Source: Candidatus Gastranaerophilales bacterium (GTDB lineage Bacteria; Cyanobacteriota; Vampirovibrionia; Gastranaerophilales; Gastranaerophilaceae). Taken from it: 39,455 nt of DNA. Position 1 is the stretch's first letter; each line of letters starts with the position of its first letter. The stretch spans positions 1 to 39,455 of the forward strand of contig CALUQL010000011.1 in the NCBI GenBank assembly GCA_944322895.1, given 5' to 3'. Positions 1 through 8,054 of this stretch are shown here, piece by piece. A program made the position numbers and the translations under genes. The notes beneath the pieces are model-generated. The model did no database searches and was not told where the DNA came from. It saw nothing but the letters and a program-made list of their open reading frames with translations.

Positions 1-297
<297 letters not shown>

Positions 298-390
298 CAG
301 AAAAGTTATGTCCTTAGTTCATATTCCTATGAACCGCTCGACTTCATTTTATTTTTCTTGTCCGTCTCATTTTTTCAAAATCAACAGGTA

Positions 391-419
391 TTTATCGTCT
401 TCAGCTATTCTATTGTCAA
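391..419 (-). promoter_or_regulatory. Candidate rRNA promoter P2
   Basis: On the minus strand TTGACA (419-414) is followed after 17 bases by GATAAA (396-391). The -35 is a perfect consensus and the -10 matches at four of six positions. The predicted start is near 384, giving a leader of about 90 nt before the mature 16S end. Confidence 0.5.
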
Positions 420-516
420 TGTTCTATTCTTCTTATCGCTCAAAAGAAAGTCACCAAAAATTCTTATCTTCCGTTCCCTTCTCTTTCACTTCGCCGCCTC
501 CTCAGCGACATCTTCC

Positions 517-544
517 ATCCTATCACCTCAATCTACTTTGTCAA
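517..544 (-). promoter_or_regulatory. Candidate rRNA promoter P1
   Basis: On the minus strand TTGACA (544-539) is followed after 16 bases by TAGGAT (522-517). It lies about 125 bases upstream of P2 and points the same way, so the rRNA operon probably has tandem promoters, a common arrangement for rrn operons. Predicted start near 510. Confidence 0.5.
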
Positions 545-585
545 CTTATTTTTTATTTTTTCTTGAGGGTTAGTTTGTCAGTTTT

Positions 586-606
586 AAAACACCCGATTGG
601 TGTTTT
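586..606. terminator. Hairpin with T-run upstream of rRNA promoters
   Basis: AAAACACC (586-593) pairs with GGTGTTTT (599-606) across a five-base loop, with T-rich sequence following on either strand. It could insulate the rRNA promoters from upstream transcription. No gene ends close to it on either strand, so its role is unclear. Confidence 0.4.
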
Positions 607-869
607 TAAGTCAATTCTAAATTAAAAAGAAAATCTCATTCCATCTCAGTCTTGACTTCGTGGTTATTAGCCACTTAGACAATATAAAACAAAAAAAAAA
701 TAATTTCAATACTTATTTTTATTTTTTTTTTACTTTTTTGTTTATATTATTCTCAACCCTTATAATTACTGCTTTTTAACCTTTCTTATTCTTTATAAAA
801 ATTAATGATTTGCTATTATCAGAAAAATATAATACTATATTTTAAAGTCATTTTTTAGAGGAATATATC

Positions 870-1034
870 ATGGCAAGAATTGTTAGACCAACTTGGGCAA
901 TAAGATGTGTTCAATCAGGATGTAAATGCCTTTTTGAAGTTGCCGTTTTGGAAAATGGTAAACAACAAGAAGTTGTCTGCCCTAATTGTGGTGAACATTA
1001 TGTTTACCCTTCTATTGATGATAAACAAGAATAA
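870..1034 (+). CDS. Small zinc-ribbon protein, 54 aa
   Basis: A 54-codon frame starts MARIVRPTWAIRCVQSG and ends PSIDDKQE. It has Cys13, Cys18 and Cys20 near the start and a CPNC knuckle (Cys37, Cys40), the spacing expected of a rubredoxin-type zinc ribbon, so one structural zinc is likely. AGAGGA eight bases upstream of the ATG is a good ribosome binding site. Its TAA overlaps the ATG of the downstream radical SAM gene by one base (TAATG), so the two are probably translationally coupled. The family is not recognised. Small ribbons like this often bind nucleic acid or RNA polymerase, but nothing here proves it. Confidence 0.8.
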   Translation: MARIVRPTWAIRCVQSGCKCLFEVAVLENGKQQEVVCPNCGEHYVYPSIDDKQE

Positions 1035-1963
1035 TGTTTTTCTATAATTCTAATATTAGATATAATCGCTTTAGCGATCATCTTAGAAACCTTTATGGAG
1101 TTAAAGTATATAAGGTTACATTAGATGCCGGTTTTACATGCCCTAATAGAGATGGTACTATATCAAATGAGGGTTGTATTTTTTGTGATAATGGTGGGAG
1201 TTTCTCTCAGCTCTATCCAAATAATATTTCTATCAAAGAACAATTAGATTTGGGTATCTCTTTATCTATAGACAAATATAAAGCAAAAAAGTTCCTGGCT
1301 TATTTTCAAGCATACTCAAATACGTATAAACCGGTTGAAGAACTTGAAAAAATCTACAATTCGGCACTTTCACATAAGGATGTTATCGGTATGTCTATCG
1401 GTACAAGACCTGATTGTGTTGATAATGATAAGCTTGATTTAATTGCAGGTTACACAGAAAAACACTATATTTGGCTTGAGTATGGTCTACAAAGTATTCA
1501 TGAACGCTCACTTAAATTCATAAACAGAGGGCATTCTTTTGAAACTTTTTGTCATGCTCTAAAAGAAACTCAAAAAAGAAATATTAATGTCTGTGCCCAT
1601 GTAATTTTGGGATTACCGACTGAAACTAAAAAAGATATGTTACAAACTGCCAAAGTTTTAGGTGATTTGGGTGTTAACGGAGTTAAAATTCATCTGCTTT
1701 GTGTTCTAAATAATACAAGACTCACTAAATTATATTTTCAAGGCAAAATTCCGATGATGGAAGAGGATGAGTATGTTGAAACAGTTTGTGATTTTCTGGA
1801 ATTATTGCCGCCTGAAGTTACTATTCACAGGCTTGCCGGAAACGGTTTAAAACCTAATATGTTAGCACCTGCTTGGTTGAGTAAAAAATTCGTTGTATTA
1901 AACAAAATTGATAAACTTCTCGAAGAACGTAATTCATACCAAGGATTAGCTTTAAAAAAATAA
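1034..1963 (+). CDS. TIGR01212/YhcC-family radical SAM protein
   Basis: This 309-aa protein has the radical SAM cluster signature in the long-spaced form of the YhcC family: Cys36, Cys48 and Cys51 within TCPNRDGTISNEGCIFC. Downstream blocks YIWLEYGLQSIHE and HVILGLPTETKKDM are typical of the TIM-barrel core, and the length matches the family. It should bind a 4Fe-4S cluster and cleave S-adenosylmethionine; the substrate is unknown. The family is related to Elp3-like proteins and has been linked to RNA modification, which is inference here. Its ATG overlaps the stop of the zinc-ribbon gene, so the pair forms an operon. It converges on the aldolase gene with only 10 bases between stops and no obvious terminator. 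Confidence 0.9.
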   Translation: MFFYNSNIRYNRFSDHLRNLYGVKVYKVTLDAGFTCPNRDGTISNEGCIFCDNGGSFSQLYPNNISIKEQLDLGISLSIDKYKAKKFLAYFQAYSNTYKPVEELEKIYNSALSHKDVIGMSIGTRPDCVDNDKLDLIAGYTEKHYIWLEYGLQSIHERSLKFINRGHSFETFCHALKETQKRNINVCAHVILGLPTETKKDMLQTAKVLGDLGVNGVKIHLLCVLNNTRLTKLYFQGKIPMMEEDEYVETVCDFLELLPPEVTIHRLAGNGLKPNMLAPAWLSKKFVVLNKIDKLLEERNSYQGLALKK

Positions 1964-1973
1964 TATCCAAAGA

Positions 1974-2591
1974 CTAACTTCTTGAATGTTTTAATTTTAA
2001 TAAATCACTTATATCTTCATCGCTTAAATATTTAGGCTTACCTATTATATGAGTATTCAATGTAACTTGTGCATAATATTCAGCAGTTTCTATTTTAGCA
2101 AAAGCATCTTCTAAGCTCGATGCAATTGCTATTGCTCCATGATTTGCCATCATGACAACATCTCGTTTTTTTAAATGTTTTATAGTATTTTTTACAAGTT
2201 CATCCGAGGATGGCATTGCATATTTAGCAACGGGAATATCTTCGAAATATAATATATTTTCAGACATTATAGGTTCTTTTAATGATTTATGACATGCCGC
2301 AAATGAAGTTAAATATAACGGATGAGTATGGATTATTGCATTTATTTCAGGTCTCATTTTATAAATTGCAACATGCAATTTCTTCTCTGATGAGGCTTTT
2401 CCTTGTGATATCTCATTACCATCACTATCCATAAATATAATATCTTCTTTTTTTAGGCGGCCTAAAGAACTCCCTGTTGCGGTAATATATATACCTTCAT
2501 CTGTTTTGATACTTATATTCCCTGATGTTGCAACTGTCAAATTCTTTAAATATAATCTTTTACCAATTTCAATGATTTCTTCTTTTTTCAC
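1974..2591 (-). CDS. Class II aldolase/adducin-family protein (FucA-like)
   Basis: A 205-aa protein with all landmarks of the fuculose-phosphate aldolase superfamily: SGNIS (23-27), TGSSLG (39-44), SSE with Glu69, the zinc-binding HTHP (His88, His90) and NHG (His151). These give the three-His zinc site and catalytic Glu of class II sugar-phosphate aldolases, which cleave a phosphorylated sugar to dihydroxyacetone phosphate and an aldehyde. The same fold serves methylthioribulose-phosphate dehydratase and ribulose-phosphate epimerase, so the substrate is open. The start is GTG, supported by AAAGG seven bases upstream. It is divergent from recF across a 78-base gap. No sugar-pathway gene lies nearby to narrow the function. 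Confidence 0.85.
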   Translation of the reverse strand: MKKEEIIEIGKRLYLKNLTVATSGNISIKTDEGIYITATGSSLGRLKKEDIIFMDSDGNEISQGKASSEKKLHVAIYKMRPEINAIIHTHPLYLTSFAACHKSLKEPIMSENILYFEDIPVAKYAMPSSDELVKNTIKHLKKRDVVMMANHGAIAIASSLEDAFAKIETAEYYAQVTLNTHIIGKPKYLSDEDISDLLKLKHSRS

Positions 2592-2655
2592 AGGTTAACC
2601 TTTTTATTGTTACAAAATAATTCTATCAATTTTTTTATATTTAGTCATATATTTT

Positions 2656-2672
2656 GGTATAATTACTTTATG
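2656..2672 (+). promoter_or_regulatory. Extended -10 promoter of recF; predicted leaderless start
   Basis: TGGTATAAT ends at 2663 and the recF ATG begins at 2670, exactly where transcription should start. There is no Shine-Dalgarno sequence before the ATG and no consensus -35 at normal distance, fitting an extended -10 promoter and a leaderless mRNA. The same arrangement occurs upstream of rqcP. Confidence 0.6.
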
Positions 2673-3815
2673 TTTATTAAAAATCTAAAACTTAAAAATT
2701 ATAGAAATTATGACAATATTGAGATTACTTTTAACTCAAACAAAATTCTTTTCATTGGAAAAAACGCACAGGGGAAAACAAATCTCTTAGAATCTATTTA
2801 TTACTTATCAACCCTTGATGCATTAAGAGCGAAATCTGATAGCGAGCTAATCACTTGGGGAAAAGATTTTTGCAATATTAAAGCTGAAATTAAAAAATTT
2901 GATATTGATATCGATTTAGACATATATATAAATCCACCTAACAGAAAAAAATTGAAAGTTAATGGTATTAATAAAAATAAATCATCTGATTTCATTAGTA
3001 ATATTTCAACCGTTTGTTTTACAACTAATGATTTATTATTACTTAGAGGTACACCTGAGGACAGAAGAAAATGGCTTGATTTAGCTATTAGCCAAATTTT
3101 TCCTGCATATTCCGAAAGAATTTCAAAATACAATAAAATAAAAACTCAAAAAAATAATTACCTAAAAAATTTAAAAGGGAATATTAATTCTGATACTTCT
3201 TTGTTAGATGTTTGGAATGAGCAACTTGCAATTACAGGAAGCAATATAACATATATAAGAATAAATTTTTTACACGAGCTTTTGAAAATTGCAAAACAAA
3301 AACACTCACAAATCTCTGAGGAAGAAGATTTATCTATATTCTATAACTCATGTATTATTGGTGATATTCCATCTGCTGAAAAATTTGATTTTAACAATGA
3401 ATTTATATTAGAAAATTTTAAAAATAAACTTGAAGAAAAGAAACTGGAAGAAATTATTAGAGGACAATCTATTCTGGGACCGCATAGAGATGATGTTTCT
3501 TTTTATATAAATAATAATGATTCTAAAAAATATGCTTCACAAGGACAACAAAGAACTATAGTTCTCTCTCTTAAACTAGCAGAACTTCAACTTATAAAAG
3601 ATAAAATTAACACAAATGCAATTCTTTTATTAGATGATGTATTGGCTGAACTTGATGATCTAAGGCAAAACTTTCTTCTTAATGCCATTGGCAATGATAC
3701 TCAAACTATTATTACTTCTGTAGATACATTACATTTTAAAGAAGAATACTTGAAAAAAGTTGAAATCTTTAATATTAAAGAAAATGGAAATATAAAAATT
3801 GAGAAACTATATTAA
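2670..3815 (+). CDS. recF: DNA replication and repair protein RecF
   Basis: RecF is an SMC-like ATPase that loads RecA at gaps with RecO and RecR. The 381-aa protein opens MFIKNLKLKNYRNYD, a standard RecF start, then has Walker A GKNAQGKT (30-37), the signature SQGQQRTIVLSLKLAE and Walker B ILLLDDVLAELD followed by the D-loop. An in-frame TTG 63 bases upstream would add an AT-rich tail absent from the family, so the ATG at 2670 is chosen. The promoter puts the mRNA start at or next to this ATG. Its last 17 bases overlap the next gene. recR, its usual partner, is at 31672 in this window, but dnaA, dnaN and gyrB are not adjacent. Confidence 0.94.
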   Translation: MFIKNLKLKNYRNYDNIEITFNSNKILFIGKNAQGKTNLLESIYYLSTLDALRAKSDSELITWGKDFCNIKAEIKKFDIDIDLDIYINPPNRKKLKVNGINKNKSSDFISNISTVCFTTNDLLLLRGTPEDRRKWLDLAISQIFPAYSERISKYNKIKTQKNNYLKNLKGNINSDTSLLDVWNEQLAITGSNITYIRINFLHELLKIAKQKHSQISEEEDLSIFYNSCIIGDIPSAEKFDFNNEFILENFKNKLEEKKLEEIIRGQSILGPHRDDVSFYINNNDSKKYASQGQQRTIVLSLKLAELQLIKDKINTNAILLLDDVLAELDDLRQNFLLNAIGNDTQTIITSVDTLHFKEEYLKKVEIFNIKENGNIKIEKLY

Positions 3816-4761
3816 AATCATAACTATTAATATATTAAGTTTAATTGGATTAATATTAGTTGGTGACTATATCTTCTTTAAATATATAGAATATAATTAT
3901 CGACAAGATTGCATAAAACAAAATATTCCTTTCGACTATAATATAAAGTATAAAACATATGAGTTTATTAATGTAAAGAAAAAAAATACAACAAATATTT
4001 ATAAATCTTTTTTAAATGAAAATCTTTTCTTAGCTCCAATTATTCCACAAAATACCAATATAAAAAGACCAATTATCCTTTTAGGATGCTCATATACTTG
4101 GCTAAACAATACTGATGGATTACAAGGACTTTTAGCCAAGTACAGCAAAAGACCTGTTTTTAACTTTTCTTTCTGGGGATGGGGTGGCGCACAAGCTTAT
4201 TATTTAGTAAATGATCCATTATTCTACGAAAAAATAAATAGTTACAATTTGGGAATTCCAGAATATATTATATATACATATATAAGAGATCATAAAAATA
4301 GAATAACTGATGTTATGGATTTTTTTATTGATATAGAACCTTATCTTAATTACTATATTGCAGATAACGAATTGAAAATCAAAGAACATAACTTTATACA
4401 AAAACTAATATTCAGATTATTCACATATAGATATTTATATAAAAAATTTGAAAAAAATGATAATAACTACAGATATAAAATTCTGTATAACTTACTTTTT
4501 GGAAGTTATACAGAAATAAAAAAACATTATCCAGATATAAAATTCATTATTCTTGAATACTACCAAGGCGATGAAGAAGATAAACTAGAAGAAGAAATGT
4601 TAGAAAAACTGCAAAATAGAGGAATTATTTTTATTAGTACAAAAAATCTTACTAATGAAAATTTAAAATCTAAAAAATATACAGAAGCTGATGGATATCA
4701 TCCAAATGCATATGCTTGGGGAACAATTGTTGAAACACTTATAAAAGAAATACAAATATAA
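3799..4761 (+). CDS. Membrane-anchored SGNH/GDSL-like hydrolase
   Basis: A 320-aa protein with one N-terminal hydrophobic helix (about 7-27), then a soluble domain. GCSYTW carries the likely nucleophile Ser98, GWGG (127-130) matches the glycine block, and DGYHP (298-302) is the C-terminal Asp-x-x-His block with His301. This is the SGNH esterase/acetyltransferase pattern, and the anchor suggests a domain outside the membrane acting on cell-surface glycan or lipid; the substrate is unknown. The start is TTG inside recF (17-base overlap, no clear ribosome binding site), implying coupling to recF translation. Function is unrelated to recF, so the pairing is probably historical. A strong terminator follows immediately. 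Confidence 0.7.
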   Translation: MRNYIKIITINILSLIGLILVGDYIFFKYIEYNYRQDCIKQNIPFDYNIKYKTYEFINVKKKNTTNIYKSFLNENLFLAPIIPQNTNIKRPIILLGCSYTWLNNTDGLQGLLAKYSKRPVFNFSFWGWGGAQAYYLVNDPLFYEKINSYNLGIPEYIIYTYIRDHKNRITDVMDFFIDIEPYLNYYIADNELKIKEHNFIQKLIFRLFTYRYLYKKFEKNDNNYRYKILYNLLFGSYTEIKKHYPDIKFIILEYYQGDEEDKLEEEMLEKLQNRGIIFISTKNLTNENLKSKKYTEADGYHPNAYAWGTIVETLIKEIQI

Positions 4762-4800
4762 AACAAAAAGAAGAGCTTTTTAATTCTCTTCTTTTTGTTT
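4761..4800. terminator. Bidirectional intrinsic terminator
   Basis: A perfect 15-bp stem, 4761-4775 with 4786-4800, has a ten-base loop. It carries a U-rich 3' arm in both directions, so it can stop the SGNH gene on plus and the ribosomal operon on minus. Confidence 0.88.
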
Positions 4801-4827
4801 ATAAATTACATATTTATGATTAAATTA

Positions 4828-5196
4828 CTAGAAATTCAAACCAGCTTCTCTTGCAGCATCAGCTAAAGCTGCAACTCTTCCGTGATATAAGAATCCGCCA
4901 CGGTCGAATACTACATCTTTAACACCTGCTTTTAAAGCTTTCTTTGCAATTGCTTCGCCAACTGCTTTTGCAGATTCGATATTTCCTCCGTGTGCCAAAT
5001 CTTTCTTCATATCTTTATCTATTGAAGAAGCAGAAACTATTGTTACTCCTTTTACATCATCAATGATTTGAGCATATATATGCTTTGTACTTCTGTATAC
5101 AGCTAAACGTGGAGCTTCTGTTGTACCAGATAATTTTGCTCTTAATCTTTTATGACGTTTTTGTGTTGCTTCTTTTTTGTTTGCTTGTTTAATCAT
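4828..5196 (-). CDS. rplR: 50S ribosomal protein L18
   Basis: L18 binds 5S rRNA in the central protuberance with L5. The 122-aa protein has the basic N-terminus [13 protein letters not shown], the central [17 protein letters not shown] strand pair and the typical ending REAGLNF. AAAGGAAAG lies just upstream of the ATG. It is the last gene of this cluster: in most bacteria rpsE, rpmD, rplO and secY follow, but here the strong terminator at 4761-4800 comes next. A hairpin lies in the 72-base gap separating it from rplF. Confidence 0.96.
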   Translation of the reverse strand: MIKQANKKEATQKRHKRLRAKLSGTTEAPRLAVYRSTKHIYAQIIDDVKGVTIVSASSIDKDMKKDLAHGGNIESAKAVGEAIAKKALKAGVKDVVFDRGGFLYHGRVAALADAAREAGLNF

Positions 5197-5214
5197 TTTT
5201 CTTTCCTTTCACCC

Positions 5215-5240
5215 AAACCTTCTTGCTTTTACAAGGGTTT
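5215..5240 (-). promoter_or_regulatory. Hairpin in the rplF-rplR gap
   Basis: AAACC plus CTTG (5215-5225) pair with CAAG plus GGTTT (5232-5240) around a two-base bulge and a six-base loop. It sits just upstream of the rplR ribosome binding site. No U-run follows, so it is more likely a processing or translational element than a terminator. Confidence 0.35.
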
Positions 5241-5268
5241 ATATTGGCAATTTTTACTACATTAATTT

Positions 5269-5808
5269 CTATTTTTTACCTGTTTTACCAGCTTTACGTC
5301 TGATATATTCACCTTCGTATTTAATACCTTTACCTTTATATACTTCAGGTGGTCTCTTGCTTCTGATTAAAGCTGCTACATCACCTACAGCCTGCTTATT
5401 TGCACCTGTAACAGTAATTTTTGTATTTGCTTCGACTGAAATTTTTATTCCTTCCGGTGCATCTATATTTACAGGATGTGAATAGCCTAAAGCTAAGTTT
5501 AATGTATTACCTTGCATTGCTGCACGATAACCAACACCAACTATTTCTAACTTCTTTGTAAATCCGTTTTTAACACCGTTAATAGTATTTGCTACTAATG
5601 TTCTTGATAAACCATGTAATGAACGTGATTTTCTATCATCGTTTATTCTTGTTACTACTACTGTATTATCAACTTTTTCAAGTTTTATTTCTGGACGAAC
5701 TTCAACTGTTTCTGTACCTAAAGGTCCTTTCGCAGTTACTACTTGTCCATTTATTGTTACCTCTACACCATCCGGTATGATGATTGGTAATTTTCCTATA
5801 CGTGACAT
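5269..5808 (-). CDS. rplF: 50S ribosomal protein L6
   Basis: L6 binds 23S rRNA near the factor-binding site. The 179-aa product begins [17 protein letters not shown] and contains the C-terminal signature [16 protein letters not shown], both typical. The two halves correspond to the duplicated L6 fold. It lies 36 bases after rpsH. Confidence 0.97.
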   Translation of the reverse strand: MSRIGKLPIIIPDGVEVTINGQVVTAKGPLGTETVEVRPEIKLEKVDNTVVVTRINDDRKSRSLHGLSRTLVANTINGVKNGFTKKLEIVGVGYRAAMQGNTLNLALGYSHPVNIDAPEGIKISVEANTKITVTGANKQAVGDVAALIRSKRPPEVYKGKGIKYEGEYIRRKAGKTGKK

Positions 5809-5844
5809 TTTTTTATCTCCAATTTTTATTATTTACTTACTCGA

Positions 5845-6246
5845 TTACCATACATAGCAAAGAATTTCGCCGCCGACATTTTCTTTTCTTGCTTTTCTGT
5901 CTGTCAATAAACCTTTGCTTGTTGATATTATAGCTATGCCCATACCACCTAATACTTGTGGAAGATTTTTTGCTTTACAATAATTTCTCAAACCTGGTCT
6001 TGAAACTCTCTTCAAATTTGATATTACAGGTTTTGATTTTTCATCATATTTTAATGTGATTTTTAATGTTTTGAATGCACTGCCTTCTTTTTCAACAACT
6101 GCATAATCTTCAACATATCCTTCTGACTTTAATAATTTTGCTAGTTCTACTTTCAATTTTGAACTTGGCATATCTACTTCAGTTAAAGATACCATGTTGG
6201 CATTTCTTATTCTTGTTAGCATATCTGCTATTGGATCTGTATTCAT
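5845..6246 (-). CDS. rpsH: 30S ribosomal protein S8
   Basis: S8 binds helix 21 of 16S rRNA and, in E. coli, also represses translation of its own operon. The 133-aa protein starts [17 protein letters not shown] and ends with the signature [31 protein letters not shown] precedes the ATG. A structured 128-base gap separates it from rpsN, which is unusual here because most neighbours are within 50 bases. Confidence 0.97.
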   Translation of the reverse strand: MNTDPIADMLTRIRNANMVSLTEVDMPSSKLKVELAKLLKSEGYVEDYAVVEKEGSAFKTLKITLKYDEKSKPVISNLKRVSRPGLRNYCKAKNLPQVLGGMGIAIISTSKGLLTDRKARKENVGGEILCYVW

Positions 6247-6374
6247 TTCTTATTCCTTTACCTTTTAAGACGGAATACCGTCAACTACTTACTAAAATTT
6301 ATCTAGCAGTATAGAAAAGTTATTGAAAAATTAAGTTTTGTATAATAGTTTTTACTCTACTATACAAACCTTAA
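6247..6374 (-). promoter_or_regulatory. Structured 128-base gap between rpsN and rpsH
   Basis: Two inverted repeats are visible. Arms 6335-6348 and 6357-6369 pair over about 12 bp with one bulge and a G-T pair. GACGG (6269-6273) pairs with CCGTC (6278-6282) over a four-base loop, about 20 bases before the rpsH start. Neither has a U-run on the minus strand, so simple termination is unlikely. An S8 autoregulatory site is possible but unproven. Confidence 0.4.
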
Positions 6375-6581
6375 CTACCAACTAGCTTTAACTACACCGG
6401 GTAATAAACCTTGATGAGCCATCTTTCTTAGACAAACTCTGCATATGCCAAAGTCTCTGTGAAATCCATGAGGACGTCCGCAGATTGAACATCTGTTATG
6501 TAGTCTTACTCTTGGATATTTTCCTTTAGCTGCTAAAGCTTCTCTTTTTAGCTCTTTATCTATCATTGCTTTCTTAGCCAC
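6375..6581 (-). CDS. rpsN: 30S ribosomal protein S14, zinc-binding type
   Basis: The 68-aa length and four cysteines (Cys31, Cys34, Cys47, Cys50 in CSIC and CRVC) identify the short zinc-ribbon (type Z, C+) form of S14 rather than the longer 101-aa zinc-free form. It ends PGVVKASW, as expected. S14 sits in the 30S head near S3 and S10. It starts 17 bases after rplE. Confidence 0.96.
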   Translation of the reverse strand: MAKKAMIDKELKREALAAKGKYPRVRLHNRCSICGRPHGFHRDFGICRVCLRKMAHQGLLPGVVKASW

Positions 6582-6598
6582 GTTTTATACTCCTTTTG

Positions 6599-7150
6599 TT
6601 ATTTTTTAAATGGCATTCCAAGCGCTCTTAATAAAGCTCTTGCTTCTTCATCTGTCTTCGCTGTTGTTATTATTGAAATATTCATTCCATGAACTGCATC
6701 CAATTCATCATATGAAATTTCAGGGAATAATGACTGCTCTTTTAAACCTAATGTATAATTTCCTCTTCCGTCAAAACTTTTTGCACTTATACCTCTAAAG
6801 TCACGAATTCTTGGAAGTACTACACAAATTAATTTTTGTAAGAAGTCATACATTCTTTCGCCTCTTAGTGTTACCATTGCACCTACTGGCATTCCTTCTC
6901 TTAACTTGAAAGCAGCAATTGATTTCTTTGCTTTTGTTGACAATGCTTTTTGTCCTGCGATTTTTGTCAACTGATTTACAATTGCTTCTGCTAATTTTGA
7001 GTTATGACAAGCCTCACCAACACCCATATTTAAAACAATTTTGCTTAATTTTGGAATTTGATGTACATTTTCATACTTAAACTCTTCTTGAAGAACTTTT
7101 TTTACTTCTTCTTCATATTTTGTTTTTAGATTTTTTGTTACTACTGTCAT
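6599..7150 (-). CDS. rplE: 50S ribosomal protein L5
   Basis: L5 binds 5S rRNA and contacts the P-site tRNA. The 183-aa product contains VLNMGVGEA, the loop [19 protein letters not shown] and RDFRGIS, all conserved. The reading frame extends 15 codons upstream, but [15 protein letters not shown] is the normal L5 beginning and the ATG at 7150 has AAGGAAAG just before it, so that start is chosen. A 136-base structured gap separates it from rplX, the longest gap within the cluster. Confidence 0.96.
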   Translation of the reverse strand: MTVVTKNLKTKYEEEVKKVLQEEFKYENVHQIPKLSKIVLNMGVGEACHNSKLAEAIVNQLTKIAGQKALSTKAKKSIAAFKLREGMPVGAMVTLRGERMYDFLQKLICVVLPRIRDFRGISAKSFDGRGNYTLGLKEQSLFPEISYDELDAVHGMNISIITTAKTDEEARALLRALGMPFKK

Positions 7151-7286
7151 TTTTCTTTCCTTCTCGTAGAATGTACCCCCTTGCGGGATACCCATACTTA
7201 CACTATTTTATCTTTAATTATATCTTAAAAATAAATTTTAGAAACAACTTAGGGGCGTGCATTAAATGAACTACCCCGTTGAATTC
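7151..7286 (-). promoter_or_regulatory. Structured 136-base gap before rplE with possible internal promoter
   Basis: On the minus strand a TATAAT (7222-7217) lies in the middle of the gap, with a weak TTGTTT (7247-7242) 19 bases upstream. Arms 7173-7179 and 7185-7191 form a hairpin just before the rplE ribosome binding site. A second, weaker GGGG/CCCC pairing spans 7252-7277. In E. coli, S8 represses the spc operon from a site at the start of rplE, so a regulatory site here would be in a familiar place. Confidence 0.4.
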
Positions 7287-7625
7287 TTAGTCTAACTTTT
7301 CTCCGCATTTTTTACAAACACGTACTTTTTTGTTGTCTACTACTTCATATTTGATTCTGGTTGCTTTTTCACAAGCCGGACAATATAGCATTACTTTTGA
7401 TGAATCCATCGCTGCTTCTACTTTTATTAATCCGCCTTGGTTTCCGCCTTGAGCTTTTTGAGCTTTTGTTACTATGTTAGCTCCTTCTACAACAACTTTA
7501 TTTTCAGCTGTTATAACTTTCTTTATTGAACTAACTTTTCCTTTATCTTTTCCTGAAGTAACAACAACTTTGTCACCACTTTTTACATGTATTGGATGTT
7601 TTTCAACTGTCTTTTTGTTTCTCAT
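7287..7625 (-). CDS. rplX: 50S ribosomal protein L24 with zinc ribbon
   Basis: L24 is an early assembly protein of the 50S subunit. The 112-aa protein has the KOW motif GDKVVVTSGKDKGK (17-30) and the Asn-rich loop VEGANIVTK. Its C-terminus carries four cysteines as YCPACE and VCKKCGE (Cys82, Cys85, Cys104, Cys107), an intact zinc ribbon that many bacterial L24 proteins have lost. It follows rplN by 10 bases. Confidence 0.95.
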   Translation of the reverse strand: MRNKKTVEKHPIHVKSGDKVVVTSGKDKGKVSSIKKVITAENKVVVEGANIVTKAQKAQGGNQGGLIKVEAAMDSSKVMLYCPACEKATRIKYEVVDNKKVRVCKKCGEKLD

Positions 7626-7635
7626 CGTTCGTCTC

Positions 7636-8004
7636 CTAAATTACTTCCGGAGCTAGAGATATTATCTTCATAAAGTTTTTATCTCTTAACTCTCTGGCAA
7701 CCGGTCCGAATACACGAGTACCTCTTGGGTTACCGTCTTTATTTATTATTACTGCTGCATTTTCGTCAAATCTGATTACACTGCCGTCTGCTCTTTTGAT
7801 ATCAGCTTTTGTTCTTACAACAACCGCTTTTACTACTTCAGATTTTTTTACAGCCATATTTGGTGTAGCATCTTTTACTGCTGCCACTATAACATCTCCT
7901 ACATGTGCATATTTCTTGTTTGAACTACCCATTACTCGGATACATAACAATTCTTTAGCACCTGTATTGTCTGCTACTTGTAATCTTGTCTCTTGCTGTA
8001 TCAT
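7636..8004 (-). CDS. rplN: 50S ribosomal protein L14
   Basis: L14 lies at the subunit interface and contacts 16S rRNA. The 122-aa protein begins [18 protein letters not shown] and contains the GVARE-like ending region [20 protein letters not shown], all standard. It is separated from rpsQ by 50 bases. Confidence 0.97.
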   Translation of the reverse strand: MIQQETRLQVADNTGAKELLCIRVMGSSNKKYAHVGDVIVAAVKDATPNMAVKKSEVVKAVVVRTKADIKRADGSVIRFDENAAVIINKDGNPRGTRVFGPVARELRDKNFMKIISLAPEVI

Positions 8005-8054
8005 CTTATTTCATCCTTTGAAATTACTTAATTACTTCATCTAGTGAATTATCA

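Larger units (their letters stand above)
298..869. other. rRNA leader and promoter region; no gene seen
   Basis: These 572 bases hold the 16S leader and promoters on the minus strand, one hairpin, and then a very AT-rich stretch with long A and T runs (about 690-790). Open frames here are short, low-complexity and unlike protein, so none is called. The right end contains the start region of the small zinc-ribbon gene: AGAGGA at 857-862, eight bases before its ATG. TATAAT-like strings near 830-845 may be its promoter, but none has a convincing -35 at normal spacing. Confidence 0.6.

Noticed and set aside
308-625. Open frame of about 105 codons on plus
   Set aside because: It lies antisense to the rRNA leader and promoters, has Ser/Phe/Leu-biased low-complexity composition and no ribosome binding site.
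1974-2591. Specific naming as fucA or mtnB
   Set aside because: The zinc site is shared across the superfamily and no pathway neighbour distinguishes them.
2607-2669. Longer RecF start
   Set aside because: The extra 21 residues are AT-rich and unlike RecF, and they cover the promoter.
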